NCBI RefSeq assembly: GCF_010731575.1
Contig: NZ_AP022617.1
Coordinates: 806,001 to 870,000, forward strand
Direction: 5' to 3'
Source: Mycolicibacterium monacense
Lineage (GTDB): Bacteria; Actinomycetota; Actinomycetes; Mycobacteriales; Mycobacteriaceae
Length of the DNA stretch: 64,000 nt
Shown: piece after piece, positions 52,576 through 61,936 of the stretch
Layout: every line of letters starts with the position of its first letter
How positions within the stretch are numbered: the stretch's first letter is position 1
Made by a program: the position numbers and the translations under genes
Notes under the pieces: generated by a model
Databases searched by the model: none
Seen by the model: only the letters and a program-made list of their open reading frames with translations
Told to the model about the DNA's origin: nothing

Positions 52576-52707
52576 ATTTCTGACTAAGAGGTTTCCACAA
52601 AGGTGCATGATGGTCAACACGCGAGCACCGGCGGGCGGGTCACCGGCCATGGGCGGCAGGTGGCGCAGACTGCGTCAATTGTTCACCGACGTTGATTCTC
52701 CCGTAGT

Positions 52708-52722
52708 GAGAAGATAGTTTCC
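52708..52722. promoter_or_regulatory. Degenerate GAGAA-N5-TTTCC operator-like site
   Basis: GAGAAGATAGTTTCC has one exact arm and three of five matches in the other, like the site at 43723. It lies 53 bases upstream of the forward amidohydrolase, so the divergent region would carry one site per direction. Confidence 0.4.
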
Positions 52723-52775
52723 TGAGAGGGAGAACCTCGCCGGAGCACGCAGCCGCTCAACGGAAGGACGCAGCC

Positions 52776-54074
52776 GTGAAGTACGACGACATGATTCTGA
52801 TCAGCGTGGACGATCACATCATCGAACCGCCGAACATGTTCAAGAACCACCTGCCGGAGAAGTACATCAACGATGCGCCCCGGCTGGTGCACAATCCGGA
52901 CGGCTCGGACACCTGGCAGTTCCGCGACACGGTCATCCCCAACGTCGCGCTCAACGCGGTGGCCGGCCGGCCGAAGGAGGAGTACGGACTCGAACCGCAG
53001 GGCCTCGACGAGATCCGCAAGGGCTGCTACGACCCGAACGAACGGGTCAAGGACATGAACGCCGGCGGCGTGCTGGCGACGATGAACTTCCCGTCGTTCC
53101 CCGGCTTCGCTGCCCGCCTGTTCGCCACCGAGGACCCCGACTTCTCGCTCGCCCTGGTCCAGGCCTACAACGACTGGCACATCGACGAATGGTGTGGGAG
53201 CAACCCCGGCCGCTTCATCCCGATGGCGATCCCGGCCATCTGGGATCCGGAACTGTGCGCCCAGGAGGTGCGCCGGGTGTCGAAGAAGGGGGTGCACTCG
53301 CTGACGTTCACCGAGAACCCCTCGACGCTGGGTTATCCGAGCTTCCACGACCTCGAGCACTGGCGGCCGCTCTGGGAGGCGCTGGTGGAGACCGAGACCA
53401 TCATGAACGTCCACATCGGGTCGTCGGGCAAGTTGGCGATCACCGCGCCGGACGCGCCGATGGACGTGATGATCACGCTGCAGCCGATGAACATCGTGCA
53501 GGCCGCGGCCGACCTGCTGTGGTCCGCGCCGATCAAGGAGTTCCCGACGCTCAAGATCGCGCTCAGCGAGGGCGGCACCGGCTGGATTCCGTACTTCCTC
53601 GACCGCGTGGACCGCACCTACGAGATGCATTCGACGTGGACGCACCAGAACTTCGGTGACAAGTTGCCCTCGGAGGTCTTCCGGGACCACTTCCTGACGT
53701 GCTTCATCTCCGATCCGGTCGGGGTGAAGAACCGCCACATGATCGGTATCGACAACATCTGCTGGGAGATGGACTACCCGCACAGCGATTCGATGTGGCC
53801 GGGTGCCCCCGAGGAACTCGGCGCGGTGTTCGACACCTACGAGGTGACCGACGAGGAGATCAACAAGATCACCCACGAGAACGCCATGCGCTGGTACCAC
53901 TTCGAACCCTTCAAGCACATCCCCAAGGAGCAGGCCACGGTCGGTGCGCTGCGCAAAGCCGCAGAGGGCCACGACGTGTCGATCCGTGCGCTCAGTGCCC
54001 ACAAGGAACGCAGCGGGTCGAGCTTCGCCGACTTCCAGGCCAACGCCAAGGCGGTCACCGGCGCCCGCGACTGA
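52776..54074 (+). CDS. Amidohydrolase-2 (ACMSD-like) family protein
   Basis: The 432-residue protein starts at GTG 52776 behind GGAAGGA. It has ISVDDHIIEPPNMF at the N terminus and the central VHIGSSGK. EMDYPHSDSMWP supplies the C-terminal metal Asp. This is a complete amidohydrolase-2 pattern, and the family includes decarboxylases and C-C hydrolases. It is a relative of the product at 29718-30890 and heads a forward operon with dehydrogenase, SDR, CoA transferase, thiolase and dehydrogenase. Confidence 0.9.
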   Translation: MKYDDMILISVDDHIIEPPNMFKNHLPEKYINDAPRLVHNPDGSDTWQFRDTVIPNVALNAVAGRPKEEYGLEPQGLDEIRKGCYDPNERVKDMNAGGVLATMNFPSFPGFAARLFATEDPDFSLALVQAYNDWHIDEWCGSNPGRFIPMAIPAIWDPELCAQEVRRVSKKGVHSLTFTENPSTLGYPSFHDLEHWRPLWEALVETETIMNVHIGSSGKLAITAPDAPMDVMITLQPMNIVQAAADLLWSAPIKEFPTLKIALSEGGTGWIPYFLDRVDRTYEMHSTWTHQNFGDKLPSEVFRDHFLTCFISDPVGVKNRHMIGIDNICWEMDYPHSDSMWPGAPEELGAVFDTYEVTDEEINKITHENAMRWYHFEPFKHIPKEQATVGALRKAAEGHDVSIRALSAHKERSGSSFADFQANAKAVTGARD

Positions 54075-54085
54075 TCTGCGGGGAC

Positions 54086-54126
54086 GTTCACCGGTGCGGC
54101 GGCGGCAGCTGATCGCGCCGGTGAAC
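54086..54126. repeat. Inverted repeat between amidohydrolase and dehydrogenase genes
   Basis: GTTCACCGG (54086-54094) and CCGGTGAAC (54118-54126) are perfect 9-base arms separated by 23 bases. The RNA could fold into a long-loop hairpin after the amidohydrolase stop. It could attenuate the downstream genes or act as a protein site. No T-tract follows. Confidence 0.4.
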
Positions 54127-54166
54127 TGCTGTGCAACAGTCTTTTTCGAACACAGAGGAGAACCAA

Positions 54167-55345
54167 GTGTCGGGCGGTATGAATTTCGAACTGACCGAAG
54201 ACCAGCAGCTGATCTACAAATCGGTCAGCGAGCTCGCCGCGCGGTTCGACGACCAGTACTGGATGGAGAAGGACTCCAACCACGAGTTCCCCACCGAGTT
54301 CTACGACGCCATCGCCGGCGGCGGCTGGCTCGGGATGACGATTCCCGAGGAGTACGGCGGCCACGGGCTCGGGATCACCGAGGCCACGCTGCTCGCCGAG
54401 GCGGTGGCGCGATCGGGCGGCGGGATGAACGCGGCCAGTTCCATCCACATGTCGATCTTCGGGATGCACCCGGTGGTCAAACACGGCTCCGACGAGCTCA
54501 AGGCCCGCACCCTGCCGCGCATCGCCAGTGGTGATCTGCACGTCTGCTTCGGCGTCACCGAACCCGGTGCGGGACTGGACACGTCGCGCATCACCACGTT
54601 CGCCAAGCGGGACGGCGACAGTTATGTGGTCAACGGCAGGAAGGTCTGGATCTCCAAGGCGCTGGAGTCGGAGAAGATCCTGCTGCTCACCCGCACCACA
54701 CCGTATGACGAGGTCACCAAGAAGACCGACGGTATGACGCTGTTCATGACCGACCTCGACCGCGCGCACGTCGACATCCGCCCGATTGCGAAGATGGGCC
54801 GCAACGCGGTCAGCTCCAACGAATTGTTCATCGACGATCTGCGCATCCCGGTCGAGGACCGCGTCGGCGAGGAGGGCAGGGGGTTCTTCTACATCCTCGA
54901 CGGCCTCAACCCCGAGCGCATGCTGATCGCCGCCGAGGCGCTCGGCATCGGCCGGATCGCATTGGACAAGGCCGTCAAGTACGCCAATGACCGGCACGTC
55001 TTCGACCGCCCGATCGGGATGAACCAGGGCATCCAGTTCCCGTTGGCCGATTCGCTGGCGCGCCTCGATGCCGCGGAACTGATGCTGCGCAAGGCGACCT
55101 GGCTCTACGACAACGGCAAATCCTGTGGGCGCGAGGCGAATACGGCGAAGTACCTGTGCGCCGACGCGGGATTCACCGCGGCCGACCGCGCGCTGCAGAC
55201 CCACGGCGGGATGGGGTATGCCGAGGAGTACCACGTCGCACGCTTCTTCCGTGAGGCGCGGTTGATGAAGATCGCCCCCGTCAGCCAGGAGATGATCCTC
55301 AACTTCCTCGGTTCCCACGTCCTCGGCCTGCCAAGGAGCTACTGA
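54167..55345 (+). CDS. Acyl-CoA dehydrogenase
   Basis: GTG 54167 follows GAGGAG by 6 bases; ATG 54179 and an upstream in-frame start at 54131 are alternatives. The 392-residue protein has GVTEPGAGLDTSRI, the GGMGYAEEYHVARFFRE segment and KIAPVSQEMILNFL at the end. It differs from the other dehydrogenases here, having APVSQE rather than GGTSE, and resembles the branched/short-chain group. It would act early in the beta-oxidation set encoded by 54167-59676. Confidence 0.9.
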   Translation: MSGGMNFELTEDQQLIYKSVSELAARFDDQYWMEKDSNHEFPTEFYDAIAGGGWLGMTIPEEYGGHGLGITEATLLAEAVARSGGGMNAASSIHMSIFGMHPVVKHGSDELKARTLPRIASGDLHVCFGVTEPGAGLDTSRITTFAKRDGDSYVVNGRKVWISKALESEKILLLTRTTPYDEVTKKTDGMTLFMTDLDRAHVDIRPIAKMGRNAVSSNELFIDDLRIPVEDRVGEEGRGFFYILDGLNPERMLIAAEALGIGRIALDKAVKYANDRHVFDRPIGMNQGIQFPLADSLARLDAAELMLRKATWLYDNGKSCGREANTAKYLCADAGFTAADRALQTHGGMGYAEEYHVARFFREARLMKIAPVSQEMILNFLGSHVLGLPRSY

Positions 55346-55346
55346 C

Positions 55347-56108
55347 ATGAGCTACTTCGACCTGACCGGACGGGCCGCGATGGTGACCGGCGCGGGCGCG
55401 GGCGGGGGGATCGGTGCCGCGGTCGCCGCGGCCCTGGCTCAGGCCGGCGCAGCCGTGCTGGTCACCGACATCGACGGTGACGCCGCGGCTGCGGTCGCCG
55501 AGCGCATCCGGGCCGACGGCGGCAAGGCCGACTCGTGCGCGCTCGACGTGGCCGACCGCGGCGCCGCCGACGCCGCCGCCTCACAGGCCGCCGGTCTCGG
55601 TGGCGGCTCGCTGCACATCCTGGTCAACAACGCCGGCGTGACCGCACCGGCGATGTTCCCGAAGCTGACCGAGGAGGCGTTCCGGCTGACGTTCGACGTG
55701 CACGTGATGGGCACGTTCCACTGCACGCAGGCCGCGCTGCCGTACCTACCCACCGACGGCACCGGACGCGTCATCAACGTGACGTCGCCCGCCGGTATCA
55801 CCGGAACCCTCGGGCAGGTCAACTATTCGGCCGCCAAGGCCGGGATCATCGGGATGACCAAATCGCTGGCCCGCGAGCTGGCCACAAAGAACATCCTCGT
55901 CAATGCCCTTGCGCCGCTTGCCGCGACGCCGATGACAGAGACGATCCGGACCAACGAGAAGTTCGCGGCGAACATGATGAACCGCATCCCGCTCAAGCGC
56001 TGGGCCGGACCGGAGGAGGTTGCCGGGGCCTTCGTGTTCATGGCGTCCGACGCCGCGTCCTACATCACCGGTCAGGTGCTTCCGGTGGATGGTGGCATGG
56101 TGATGTGA
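55347..56108 (+). CDS. SDR, probable 3-hydroxyacyl-CoA dehydrogenase
   Basis: The 253-residue SDR starts at ATG 55347, one base after the previous stop. It has GAGAGGGIGAAVA, NNAGVT, Ser in VTSPAG and YSAAKAG. The neighbours (dehydrogenase before, CoA transferase and thiolase after) suggest oxidation of a 3-hydroxyacyl-CoA, although no hydratase is in this operon. Its stop shares one base with the CoA transferase start. Confidence 0.87.
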   Translation: MSYFDLTGRAAMVTGAGAGGGIGAAVAAALAQAGAAVLVTDIDGDAAAAVAERIRADGGKADSCALDVADRGAADAAASQAAGLGGGSLHILVNNAGVTAPAMFPKLTEEAFRLTFDVHVMGTFHCTQAALPYLPTDGTGRVINVTSPAGITGTLGQVNYSAAKAGIIGMTKSLARELATKNILVNALAPLAATPMTETIRTNEKFAANMMNRIPLKRWAGPEEVAGAFVFMASDAASYITGQVLPVDGGMVM

Positions 56109-57316
56109 TGCAGACCCTCCCTCCGCTGGCCGGCATCACCGTCGTGACGCTGGAACAGGCGGTGTCCGCACCGATGTGCACGCGCGTACTCGCCGACTTC
56201 GGTGCCCGGGTGATCAAGATCGAGAACCCCAAGGGCGGTGACTTCGCCCGCCACTACGACGACGTGGTCCACGGTCAGGCTGCCCACTTCGTCTGGGCCA
56301 ACCGCGGCAAGGAGTCGCTGAGCCTCGACCTGAAATCGCCCGCGGGCATGGACATCCTGCACCGGCTGCTCGACGGCGCCGACGTGCTGGTGTCCAACCT
56401 CGCCCCCGGCGCGACGGCCCGGATGGGCATCGGCGCCGCCGACCTCAAACACCGGCATCCGCGGGTGATCCCGGTCGAGATCGACGGGTACGGCGCCGGC
56501 GGGCCGATCTCGCACAAGCGCGCCTACGATCTGCTGATCCAGGCCGAATCGGGTGCGTGTGCGGTCACCGGTTACCCGGGGATGCCGGCCAAACCCGGTC
56601 CACCGGTGGCCGACATCTCGACCGGGCTGTACGCCGCGCTGTCCATCCTGGCGCTGCTGTATGCGCGCAAGGGGGACGGCGCCGAACCGGCCCCCGCGGT
56701 CGCGGTCAGCCTGTTCGACACCATGACCGACATCATGGGTTACCAGCTGACCTACACCCAGCACTCCGGTGTCGACCAGCAACCGCTGGGGATGAGCTCG
56801 CCGGCGGTCGCGCCCTACGGCGCCTTTCCGACCAGGGACGGGCAGACGGTGGTGCTGGGCACCACCAACGACCGGGAGTGGCAGCGGCTGGCTCGGGAGA
56901 TCATCGAGCGCCGGGACCTGGCCGACGATCCGATGTTCGCGAGCAACTCCGACCGGTGCGCACACCGCGACATCCTCAACGAGGCGATCGGATCCTGGTG
57001 TGCGCAACACGATCGCGCGCACATCCAGAAGAAGGCCGACGACGCCGGTATCGGCAACTCCCGCTACAACCTGCCGAGTGAGGTCGTCGCCCACCCGCAT
57101 CTGACCGCCCGCGACCGCTGGCGGCCGGTCGAGACGCCCAACGGCGAGATCTCCGCGCTGCTGCCGCCCCCGGTGATCGAGGGGTTCGAACAACCCATGG
57201 GAGCGGTGCCCGGACTCGGTCAGCACACCGACGAGATACTGGGCGGGCTGGGCCTGTCCGCCGACGAGATCGCCGCGCTGCGTGAGCAGGGCGCGGTCGG
57301 TCCGGCACAGTCATAG
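56108..57316 (+). CDS. Class III (CaiB/BaiF) CoA transferase
   Basis: ATG 56108 shares one base with the SDR stop and gives 402 residues, the normal family length. The catalytic Asp is Asp169 in VADISTGLYAAL, the same number as in formyl-CoA transferase. It begins with PPLAGITVVTLEQAVSAPMCTR and has the GYGAGGP loop. It would attach CoA to the pathway acid before the beta-oxidation steps. This is the third CoA transferase gene in the window. Confidence 0.92.
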   Translation: MQTLPPLAGITVVTLEQAVSAPMCTRVLADFGARVIKIENPKGGDFARHYDDVVHGQAAHFVWANRGKESLSLDLKSPAGMDILHRLLDGADVLVSNLAPGATARMGIGAADLKHRHPRVIPVEIDGYGAGGPISHKRAYDLLIQAESGACAVTGYPGMPAKPGPPVADISTGLYAALSILALLYARKGDGAEPAPAVAVSLFDTMTDIMGYQLTYTQHSGVDQQPLGMSSPAVAPYGAFPTRDGQTVVLGTTNDREWQRLAREIIERRDLADDPMFASNSDRCAHRDILNEAIGSWCAQHDRAHIQKKADDAGIGNSRYNLPSEVVAHPHLTARDRWRPVETPNGEISALLPPPVIEGFEQPMGAVPGLGQHTDEILGGLGLSADEIAALREQGAVGPAQS

Positions 57317-57345
57317 CCGCCACGCGTACGAACCAGGAGCACCCC

Positions 57346-58497
57346 ATGCGCGAAACCGTCATCGTCGAAGCCGTCCGCACGCCGGTGGGCAAGCGCAACG
57401 GCGGCCTGTCCGGCATGCACGCCGCGGACCTGTCGGCCGTCGTCCTCAACGAACTGGTCCTGCGGGCCGGGATCGAACCCGATGTCGTCGACGACGTCAT
57501 CTGGGGTTGCGTCTCCCAGGTCGGCGACCAGTCCAGCAACATCGGCCGGTTCGCCGTGCTCGCCGCCGGCTGGCCCGAGCACATCCCGGGCACCACCGTG
57601 AACCGCGCCTGCGGTTCGAGTCAGCAGGCGCTGGACTTCGCCGTGCACGCGGTGATGTCGGGTCAGCAGGACATCGTCGTCGCCGGCGGTGTGGAGGTGA
57701 TGAGCCGCGTGCCGCTGGGTTCGGCGCGAGCCACCGGCATGCCGTACGGGCCGAAGGTGCTCGAGCGGTACCGCGACTTCAGCTTCAACCAGGGCATCTC
57801 GGCCGAGCTGATCGCCGAGAAGTGGGGTTTCTCGCGCACCCGCCTCGACGAGTACTCGGCGAGATCGCACGAGCTGGCCGCAAAGGCGCAGGACGCGAAG
57901 GCTTTCGACGCGCAGATCGTCCCGGTGTTCACCGGGGAGGACACCGCACCGGTGGTCGCCGACGAAGGTGTGCGGCGCGGCACGTCGGTGGAGAAGCTGG
58001 CCGGACTGAAGCCGGCGTTCCGCGACGACGGGGTGATCCACGCGGGGAACTCCTCGCAGATCTCCGACGGTGCGGCGGCGCTGCTGGTGATGACCGCGGA
58101 GAACGCCGTCCAGCTGGGGCTGACGCCGATCGTGCGGTACCGCGCCGGCGCGGTGGCAGGCGCCGACCCCGTGCTCATGCTCACCGGGCCCATCCCGGCC
58201 ACGGAGAAGGTGCTGCACAAGGCGGGCGTCGGCATCGACGAGATCGGCGTGTTCGAGGTCAACGAGGCGTTCGCGCCGGTGCCGCTGGCGTGGCTCGCCG
58301 ACACCGGTGCGGCAGAGGATCGGCTCAACCCGCTCGGTGGCGCCATCGCACTCGGCCACCCGCTCGGCGCCTCCGGCGCGGTGCTGATGACCCGGATGGT
58401 GCACCACATGCGTGACAACGGCATCCGGTACGGACTGCAGACCATGTGCGAGGGCGGCGGCACGGCCAACGCGACCCTCGTCGAACTCATCGCCTAG
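57346..58497 (+). CDS. Thiolase (acetyl-CoA acyltransferase)
   Basis: The 383-residue thiolase starts at ATG 57346 behind AGGAG. The nucleophile is Cys89 in NRACGSSQQAL. VFEVNEAFAPVPLAW, GGAIALGHPLGASGA and CEGGGTANATL complete the active site. It resembles the degradative (FadA/PhaA) type and would release acetyl- or propionyl-CoA. It stands between the CoA transferase and the last dehydrogenase of the operon. Confidence 0.93.
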   Translation: MRETVIVEAVRTPVGKRNGGLSGMHAADLSAVVLNELVLRAGIEPDVVDDVIWGCVSQVGDQSSNIGRFAVLAAGWPEHIPGTTVNRACGSSQQALDFAVHAVMSGQQDIVVAGGVEVMSRVPLGSARATGMPYGPKVLERYRDFSFNQGISAELIAEKWGFSRTRLDEYSARSHELAAKAQDAKAFDAQIVPVFTGEDTAPVVADEGVRRGTSVEKLAGLKPAFRDDGVIHAGNSSQISDGAAALLVMTAENAVQLGLTPIVRYRAGAVAGADPVLMLTGPIPATEKVLHKAGVGIDEIGVFEVNEAFAPVPLAWLADTGAAEDRLNPLGGAIALGHPLGASGAVLMTRMVHHMRDNGIRYGLQTMCEGGGTANATLVELIA

Positions 58498-58527
58498 ACC
58501 ACTTCCGCCGACCAGGAGGACCCGAGC

Positions 58528-59676
58528 GTGCGCCGAGACCTGTTCACCGACGACCACGACGCCTTCCGGCAGCTGGCCCGCGACTTCGTCGAGAAGGAGG
58601 TGGTGCCGCAGTACCCGGAGTGGGAGAAGGCCGGCCGCATGCCGCGCGACGTCTTCAAGCAGATGGGCGCACTCGGCATGCTGGGCATGGCGATCCCGGA
58701 GGAGTACGGGGGAGCGGGGATCGACGATTACCGCTACAACGTGGTGCTGCAGGAGGAGGCGGCCCGGGCGCTGGTCACGCTGTCGACCGTGCGTACCCAG
58801 CTCGAGGTGATCCTGCCGTACTTCCTGCACTACGCGAACGACGAACAGCGCAAGCGGTGGTTCCCCGGGCTGGCCGACGGCACCCTGCTGACCGCGATCG
58901 CGATGACCGAACCGGGCACCGGATCGGATCTGGCCGGGGTGCGGACCACCGCGGTGCGGGACGGCGACGACTACATCGTCAACGGCGCCAAGACCTTCAT
59001 CACCGGCGGCATCCAGGCCGACCTCGTGGTCGTGGTGGCCCGCACCTCGACCGATCCGGAGAACCGGCGCAGGGGCCTGTCGCTGATCGTCGTCGAGGAC
59101 GGGATGCCCGGGTTCGAACGTGGCCGGGAGCTGGAGAAGATGGGCTGCAAGGTGCAGGACACGGCCGAACTGTCGTTCACCGACGTCCGGGTGCCCGCGG
59201 CGAATTTGCTGGGGGAGGAGGGCGAGGCGTTCAGCTACCTCGGCCACAACCTCGCGCAGGAGCGGTTGACCGTGGCGGTGGGCTCGGTGGCGCAGGCCCG
59301 TTCGGCGCTGCACGCCACGATCGACTACGTCAAGAACCGCAAGGCGTTCGGCACCCCGGTGGCGTCGTTCCAGAACACGAAGTTCGAGTTGGCGGCCGTG
59401 TCCACCGAGATCGAAGCGGCCCAGACGATGCTGGACCGGGCCGTGCTCGACCACGTCGACGGTGTGTTGTCGCGCGAGGACGCTGCTCGCGTGAAGCTCT
59501 TCTGCACCGAGATGCAGGCCCGCGCTGTGGACCGCTGCCTGCAACTTTTCGGCGGCTACGGCTACATGATGGAGTACCCGATCGCGCGCCTGTACAACGA
59601 CGCCCGGGTGGCCCGGATCTACGCGGGCACGAGTGAGGTCATGAAGGTCATCATCGCCAAATCGCTCGGACTTTAA
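58528..59676 (+). CDS. Acyl-CoA dehydrogenase
   Basis: The 382-residue protein starts at GTG 58528 behind AGGAGG. It has MTEPGTGSDLAGV, FITGGIQADL, GRKAFG-like KNRKAFGTPVASFQNTKFEL and GGYGYMMEYPIARLYNDARV, then YAGTSEVMKVII. It is a typical IVD/LCAD-like enzyme: the EGT glutamate is Ala and the helix base is probably in AQERLTVAV. It ends the forward operon. Confidence 0.92.
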   Translation: MRRDLFTDDHDAFRQLARDFVEKEVVPQYPEWEKAGRMPRDVFKQMGALGMLGMAIPEEYGGAGIDDYRYNVVLQEEAARALVTLSTVRTQLEVILPYFLHYANDEQRKRWFPGLADGTLLTAIAMTEPGTGSDLAGVRTTAVRDGDDYIVNGAKTFITGGIQADLVVVVARTSTDPENRRRGLSLIVVEDGMPGFERGRELEKMGCKVQDTAELSFTDVRVPAANLLGEEGEAFSYLGHNLAQERLTVAVGSVAQARSALHATIDYVKNRKAFGTPVASFQNTKFELAAVSTEIEAAQTMLDRAVLDHVDGVLSREDAARVKLFCTEMQARAVDRCLQLFGGYGYMMEYPIARLYNDARVARIYAGTSEVMKVIIAKSLGL

Positions 59677-59715
59677 GCACTCTGCTGAGCGCCTGACCAG
59701 CAGTGTGACGCGCGT

Positions 59716-59782
59716 CCAAACCTAATTTCTCTGAGACCCTTGTCACATCGGCCAAACCTACCTACTGTGTGTTCACTAGGTT
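59716..59782. promoter_or_regulatory. CCAAACCTA repeats in front of the TetR gene
   Basis: CCAAACCTA occurs twice in direct orientation (59716-59724 and 59752-59760), and AACCTA at 59755-59760 is matched by TAGGTT at 59777-59782 in inverted orientation (TAGGTTGG). The cluster lies in the 126-base gap before the TetR at 59803 and is more AT-rich than its surroundings. It is probably its operator region. Confidence 0.5.
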
Positions 59783-59802
59783 GGTTCGACCGAGGGAGTT
59801 GA

Positions 59803-60435
59803 GTGTCCGCGCTGGAGTCTTCGAGGCCCTATGCCACGTTGCTGGCAAAGGGTGAGGACCGCCGTCAGCGGATACTCGCGGTCGCCGAGCGGCTCCTTGC
59901 CCGCAACGGGTGGCGCAATACGTCGCTCGCGCAGATCGCCAGGGAGGCCGGTGTCACCCCCGCGGGCCTGCTGCACCATTTCCAGTCCAAGGAACAGCTG
60001 CTCAACGCGGTGCTCGATGTCCGCGACACCGACGACGACACCCACGCCGACCGCACCGGCGACCTGTTCGAACAGATCACCCGGGTGGCCGAGCGGTTCG
60101 AGCGGGCACCCGAGTTGGTCGGCACCTTCACCGTCCTGCTTGCCGAGAACATCGCGCCCGACGCCCCGCTGCACGACCGGCTGCTCGACCGTCAGCGGGC
60201 CGCGGTGTCGATAGTCACCAGCATCATCCGGCGCGAACAGCGCGCCGGCCGGTACCGCCAAGACCTCAACGCGGCCACCAAGGCCGTCGAGATTCTCGCC
60301 TTCGTCAACGGGATGGAGACGTCGTGGTTGCTCGACCCGTCGATCCCACTGGCCGAGGTGTTCAAGGACTACGCCGACATGTTGGCCCGCGACTTCAGCC
60401 CCGTTCCGACGCCGCACGAGGAGATCATCAGATGA
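59803..60435 (+). CDS. TetR family regulator, BetI-like
   Basis: The 210-residue protein starts at GTG 59803. Its helix-turn-helix covers about residues 36-66 (NGWRNTSLAQIAREAGVTPAGLLHHFQSKEQLL), followed by a C-terminal domain of the BetI type. It is co-transcribed with the unknown gene at 60432 (ATGA overlap). It may control either its own pair or the genes at 60959-64000. The ligand is unknown. Confidence 0.88.
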   Translation: MSALESSRPYATLLAKGEDRRQRILAVAERLLARNGWRNTSLAQIAREAGVTPAGLLHHFQSKEQLLNAVLDVRDTDDDTHADRTGDLFEQITRVAERFERAPELVGTFTVLLAENIAPDAPLHDRLLDRQRAAVSIVTSIIRREQRAGRYRQDLNAATKAVEILAFVNGMETSWLLDPSIPLAEVFKDYADMLARDFSPVPTPHEEIIR

Positions 60436-60962
60436 CCGAACAGCCCGACATGCGCTACCGCCTCGACATCGTCTCTCCGAACGTGCGGGACGCCGTGCGC
60501 TTCGCCGGTGGCTGGCTCTACGACCGGTCGATGGCGGGCTGGGATGTCACCGTGCTGATCGACGCCGCGGACGAGGACGTGCGCCCGTTGGAGATCCTCG
60601 GCGCCACGGTCCTGCCGCTGCAGCCGGTCCTCGAGGCGTGGACCGACCGCCCGCACCCGCAGACCGTCGCGGTGGCGGCCGACCTCATCGACTGCGACGA
60701 GCGGGTCCGCCGGCATGTGCGCACCGCGCTCGACAGCGGCTACACCGAGGTGACGCTGTGGGGTGAGCGCTGTCCGGCCGACCTGGACGACGACGTGGAC
60801 GCGGTCCGTCACGAGCTGAGCGCGGCCGCGCGGGCGTTCAAGGCGCAGGCGCTCGCCGCGGTCAACGACATCGAGGCCGCGTTCGTCGGTCAGATCGAGA
60901 CCTTCCGCTGCGGCATGATGGCCCGCCCGTCGGTGGCCGCGGACCTCATCCCGGCGAGCTAG
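60432..60962 (+). CDS. Protein of unknown function downstream of TetR
   Basis: ATG 60432 overlaps the TetR stop and gives 176 residues. The N-terminal half has a mixed alpha/beta look (DIVSPNVRDAVRFAGGWLYDRSMAGWDVTVLID), and the C-terminal third is alanine-rich helix. I do not recognise a family, and I see no signal peptide, membrane segment or metal motif. The tight coupling suggests a partner or effector-processing role for the regulator. It converges with the next gene and shares 4 bases. Confidence 0.7.
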   Translation: MTEQPDMRYRLDIVSPNVRDAVRFAGGWLYDRSMAGWDVTVLIDAADEDVRPLEILGATVLPLQPVLEAWTDRPHPQTVAVAADLIDCDERVRRHVRTALDSGYTEVTLWGERCPADLDDDVDAVRHELSAAARAFKAQALAAVNDIEAAFVGQIETFRCGMMARPSVAADLIPAS

Positions 60963-61936
60963 CCTCCGCGCCCGGAGAGGTCGATCACCACTTTGCCGAC
61001 GGCACGTCCGTCGGCCACCTGCCGCAGCGCGGCGGTGACGTCTTCGAGTGCGTAGACCTCACCGATGTGCGGACGAATCATGCTGTCGGCGAGCAACTTC
61101 CGTAGTTCCCGCTCGTTACGTTCGAATTCGTCGGCGGGGATGTCGCCGAACTGGAAGCCCTGCACCGTCACGCCCTTGATCAGCACCAGGTTCAGCGGAA
61201 TCCGGGGGATGACGCCGGAGGCGAAGCCGACGGTGACGAAGCGCCCACCCCGGCGCAGTGAACGCAGGGCAGGTTCGGACAGTTCGCCCCCGACCGGGTC
61301 GACCACCGCCGCCGCACCGCCGGGCACCGCGTCGCGCAGGGCGTCCCGCAGGGGGCCGGAACGGTGGTTGATCACCCGGTTCGCGCCGTGTTGCGTTGCC
61401 GCGGCCAGCTTCTCGGCCGACGAGGCCACCGCGGTGACCCGGGCGCCGAGGTGCGCCGCGAGCTGCACGGCCGCCAGGCCCACCCCGCCGCCGGCGCCGA
61501 GGACGACCACCTCGTCGCCGGGTTGGGTCCGCGCCACCGAGCGCAGCGTGTGGTACGCCGTGCGGTGCGCCACCCCGGAAGCGGCGGCCGTCCGGTCGTC
61601 GACACCGTCAGCGATCGGGTTCAGCGCGTCGGCCGCGACCGCCACCTCCTCGGCGAACGCACCGTGCATGCCGGTTCCGGTCACCCGATCGCCCACCGCG
61701 AATCCCGCTGTCCCCGGACCGATCCCGATCACGGTGCCGGCGAACTCGCTGCCCGGGACGAATGGTGTGGGCACGCTGACCTGATAGCGGCCCGCGATCA
61801 ACAGGACGTCGGGGAAGTTCACCGCCGCCGCGCCGACCCGCACCAGTACCTCACCGGGTCCGGGCACGGGGGACGGCAGCTCCTCGATCCGCACCCCCTC
61901 CGGCGGTCCGGGGGCCGCGCAGACCGCGGCTCTCAC
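60959..61936 (-). CDS. NADPH:quinone oxidoreductase-like MDR protein
   Basis: GTG 61936 overlaps the upstream stop as GTGA and gives 325 residues. It has the medium-chain reductase fold with GSEFAGTVIGIG, GDRVTGTG and the cofactor loop GAGGGVGLAAVQLAAHLGA. The zinc ligands of alcohol dehydrogenases are absent, so it belongs to the zinc-free quinone oxidoreductase/enoyl reductase branch. It would reduce an alpha,beta-unsaturated carbonyl or a quinone. It is the last gene of the reverse operon from the right edge. Confidence 0.88.
   Translation of the reverse strand: MRAAVCAAPGPPEGVRIEELPSPVPGPGEVLVRVGAAAVNFPDVLLIAGRYQVSVPTPFVPGSEFAGTVIGIGPGTAGFAVGDRVTGTGMHGAFAEEVAVAADALNPIADGVDDRTAAASGVAHRTAYHTLRSVARTQPGDEVVVLGAGGGVGLAAVQLAAHLGARVTAVASSAEKLAAATQHGANRVINHRSGPLRDALRDAVPGGAAAVVDPVGGELSEPALRSLRRGGRFVTVGFASGVIPRIPLNLVLIKGVTVQGFQFGDIPADEFERNERELRKLLADSMIRPHIGEVYALEDVTAALRQVADGRAVGKVVIDLSGRGG

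Noticed and set aside
57220..59544. Minus-strand open frame of more than 750 codons
   Set aside because: It is antisense to the thiolase and acyl-CoA dehydrogenase genes, is rich in His/Arg/Val with no domain, and lacks a ribosome site.
59715..59745. GAGAA-type operator before the 59803 TetR
   Set aside because: The reverse strand contains GAGAA followed at the right spacing by GTTTG, not TTCTC, so only one arm is present.
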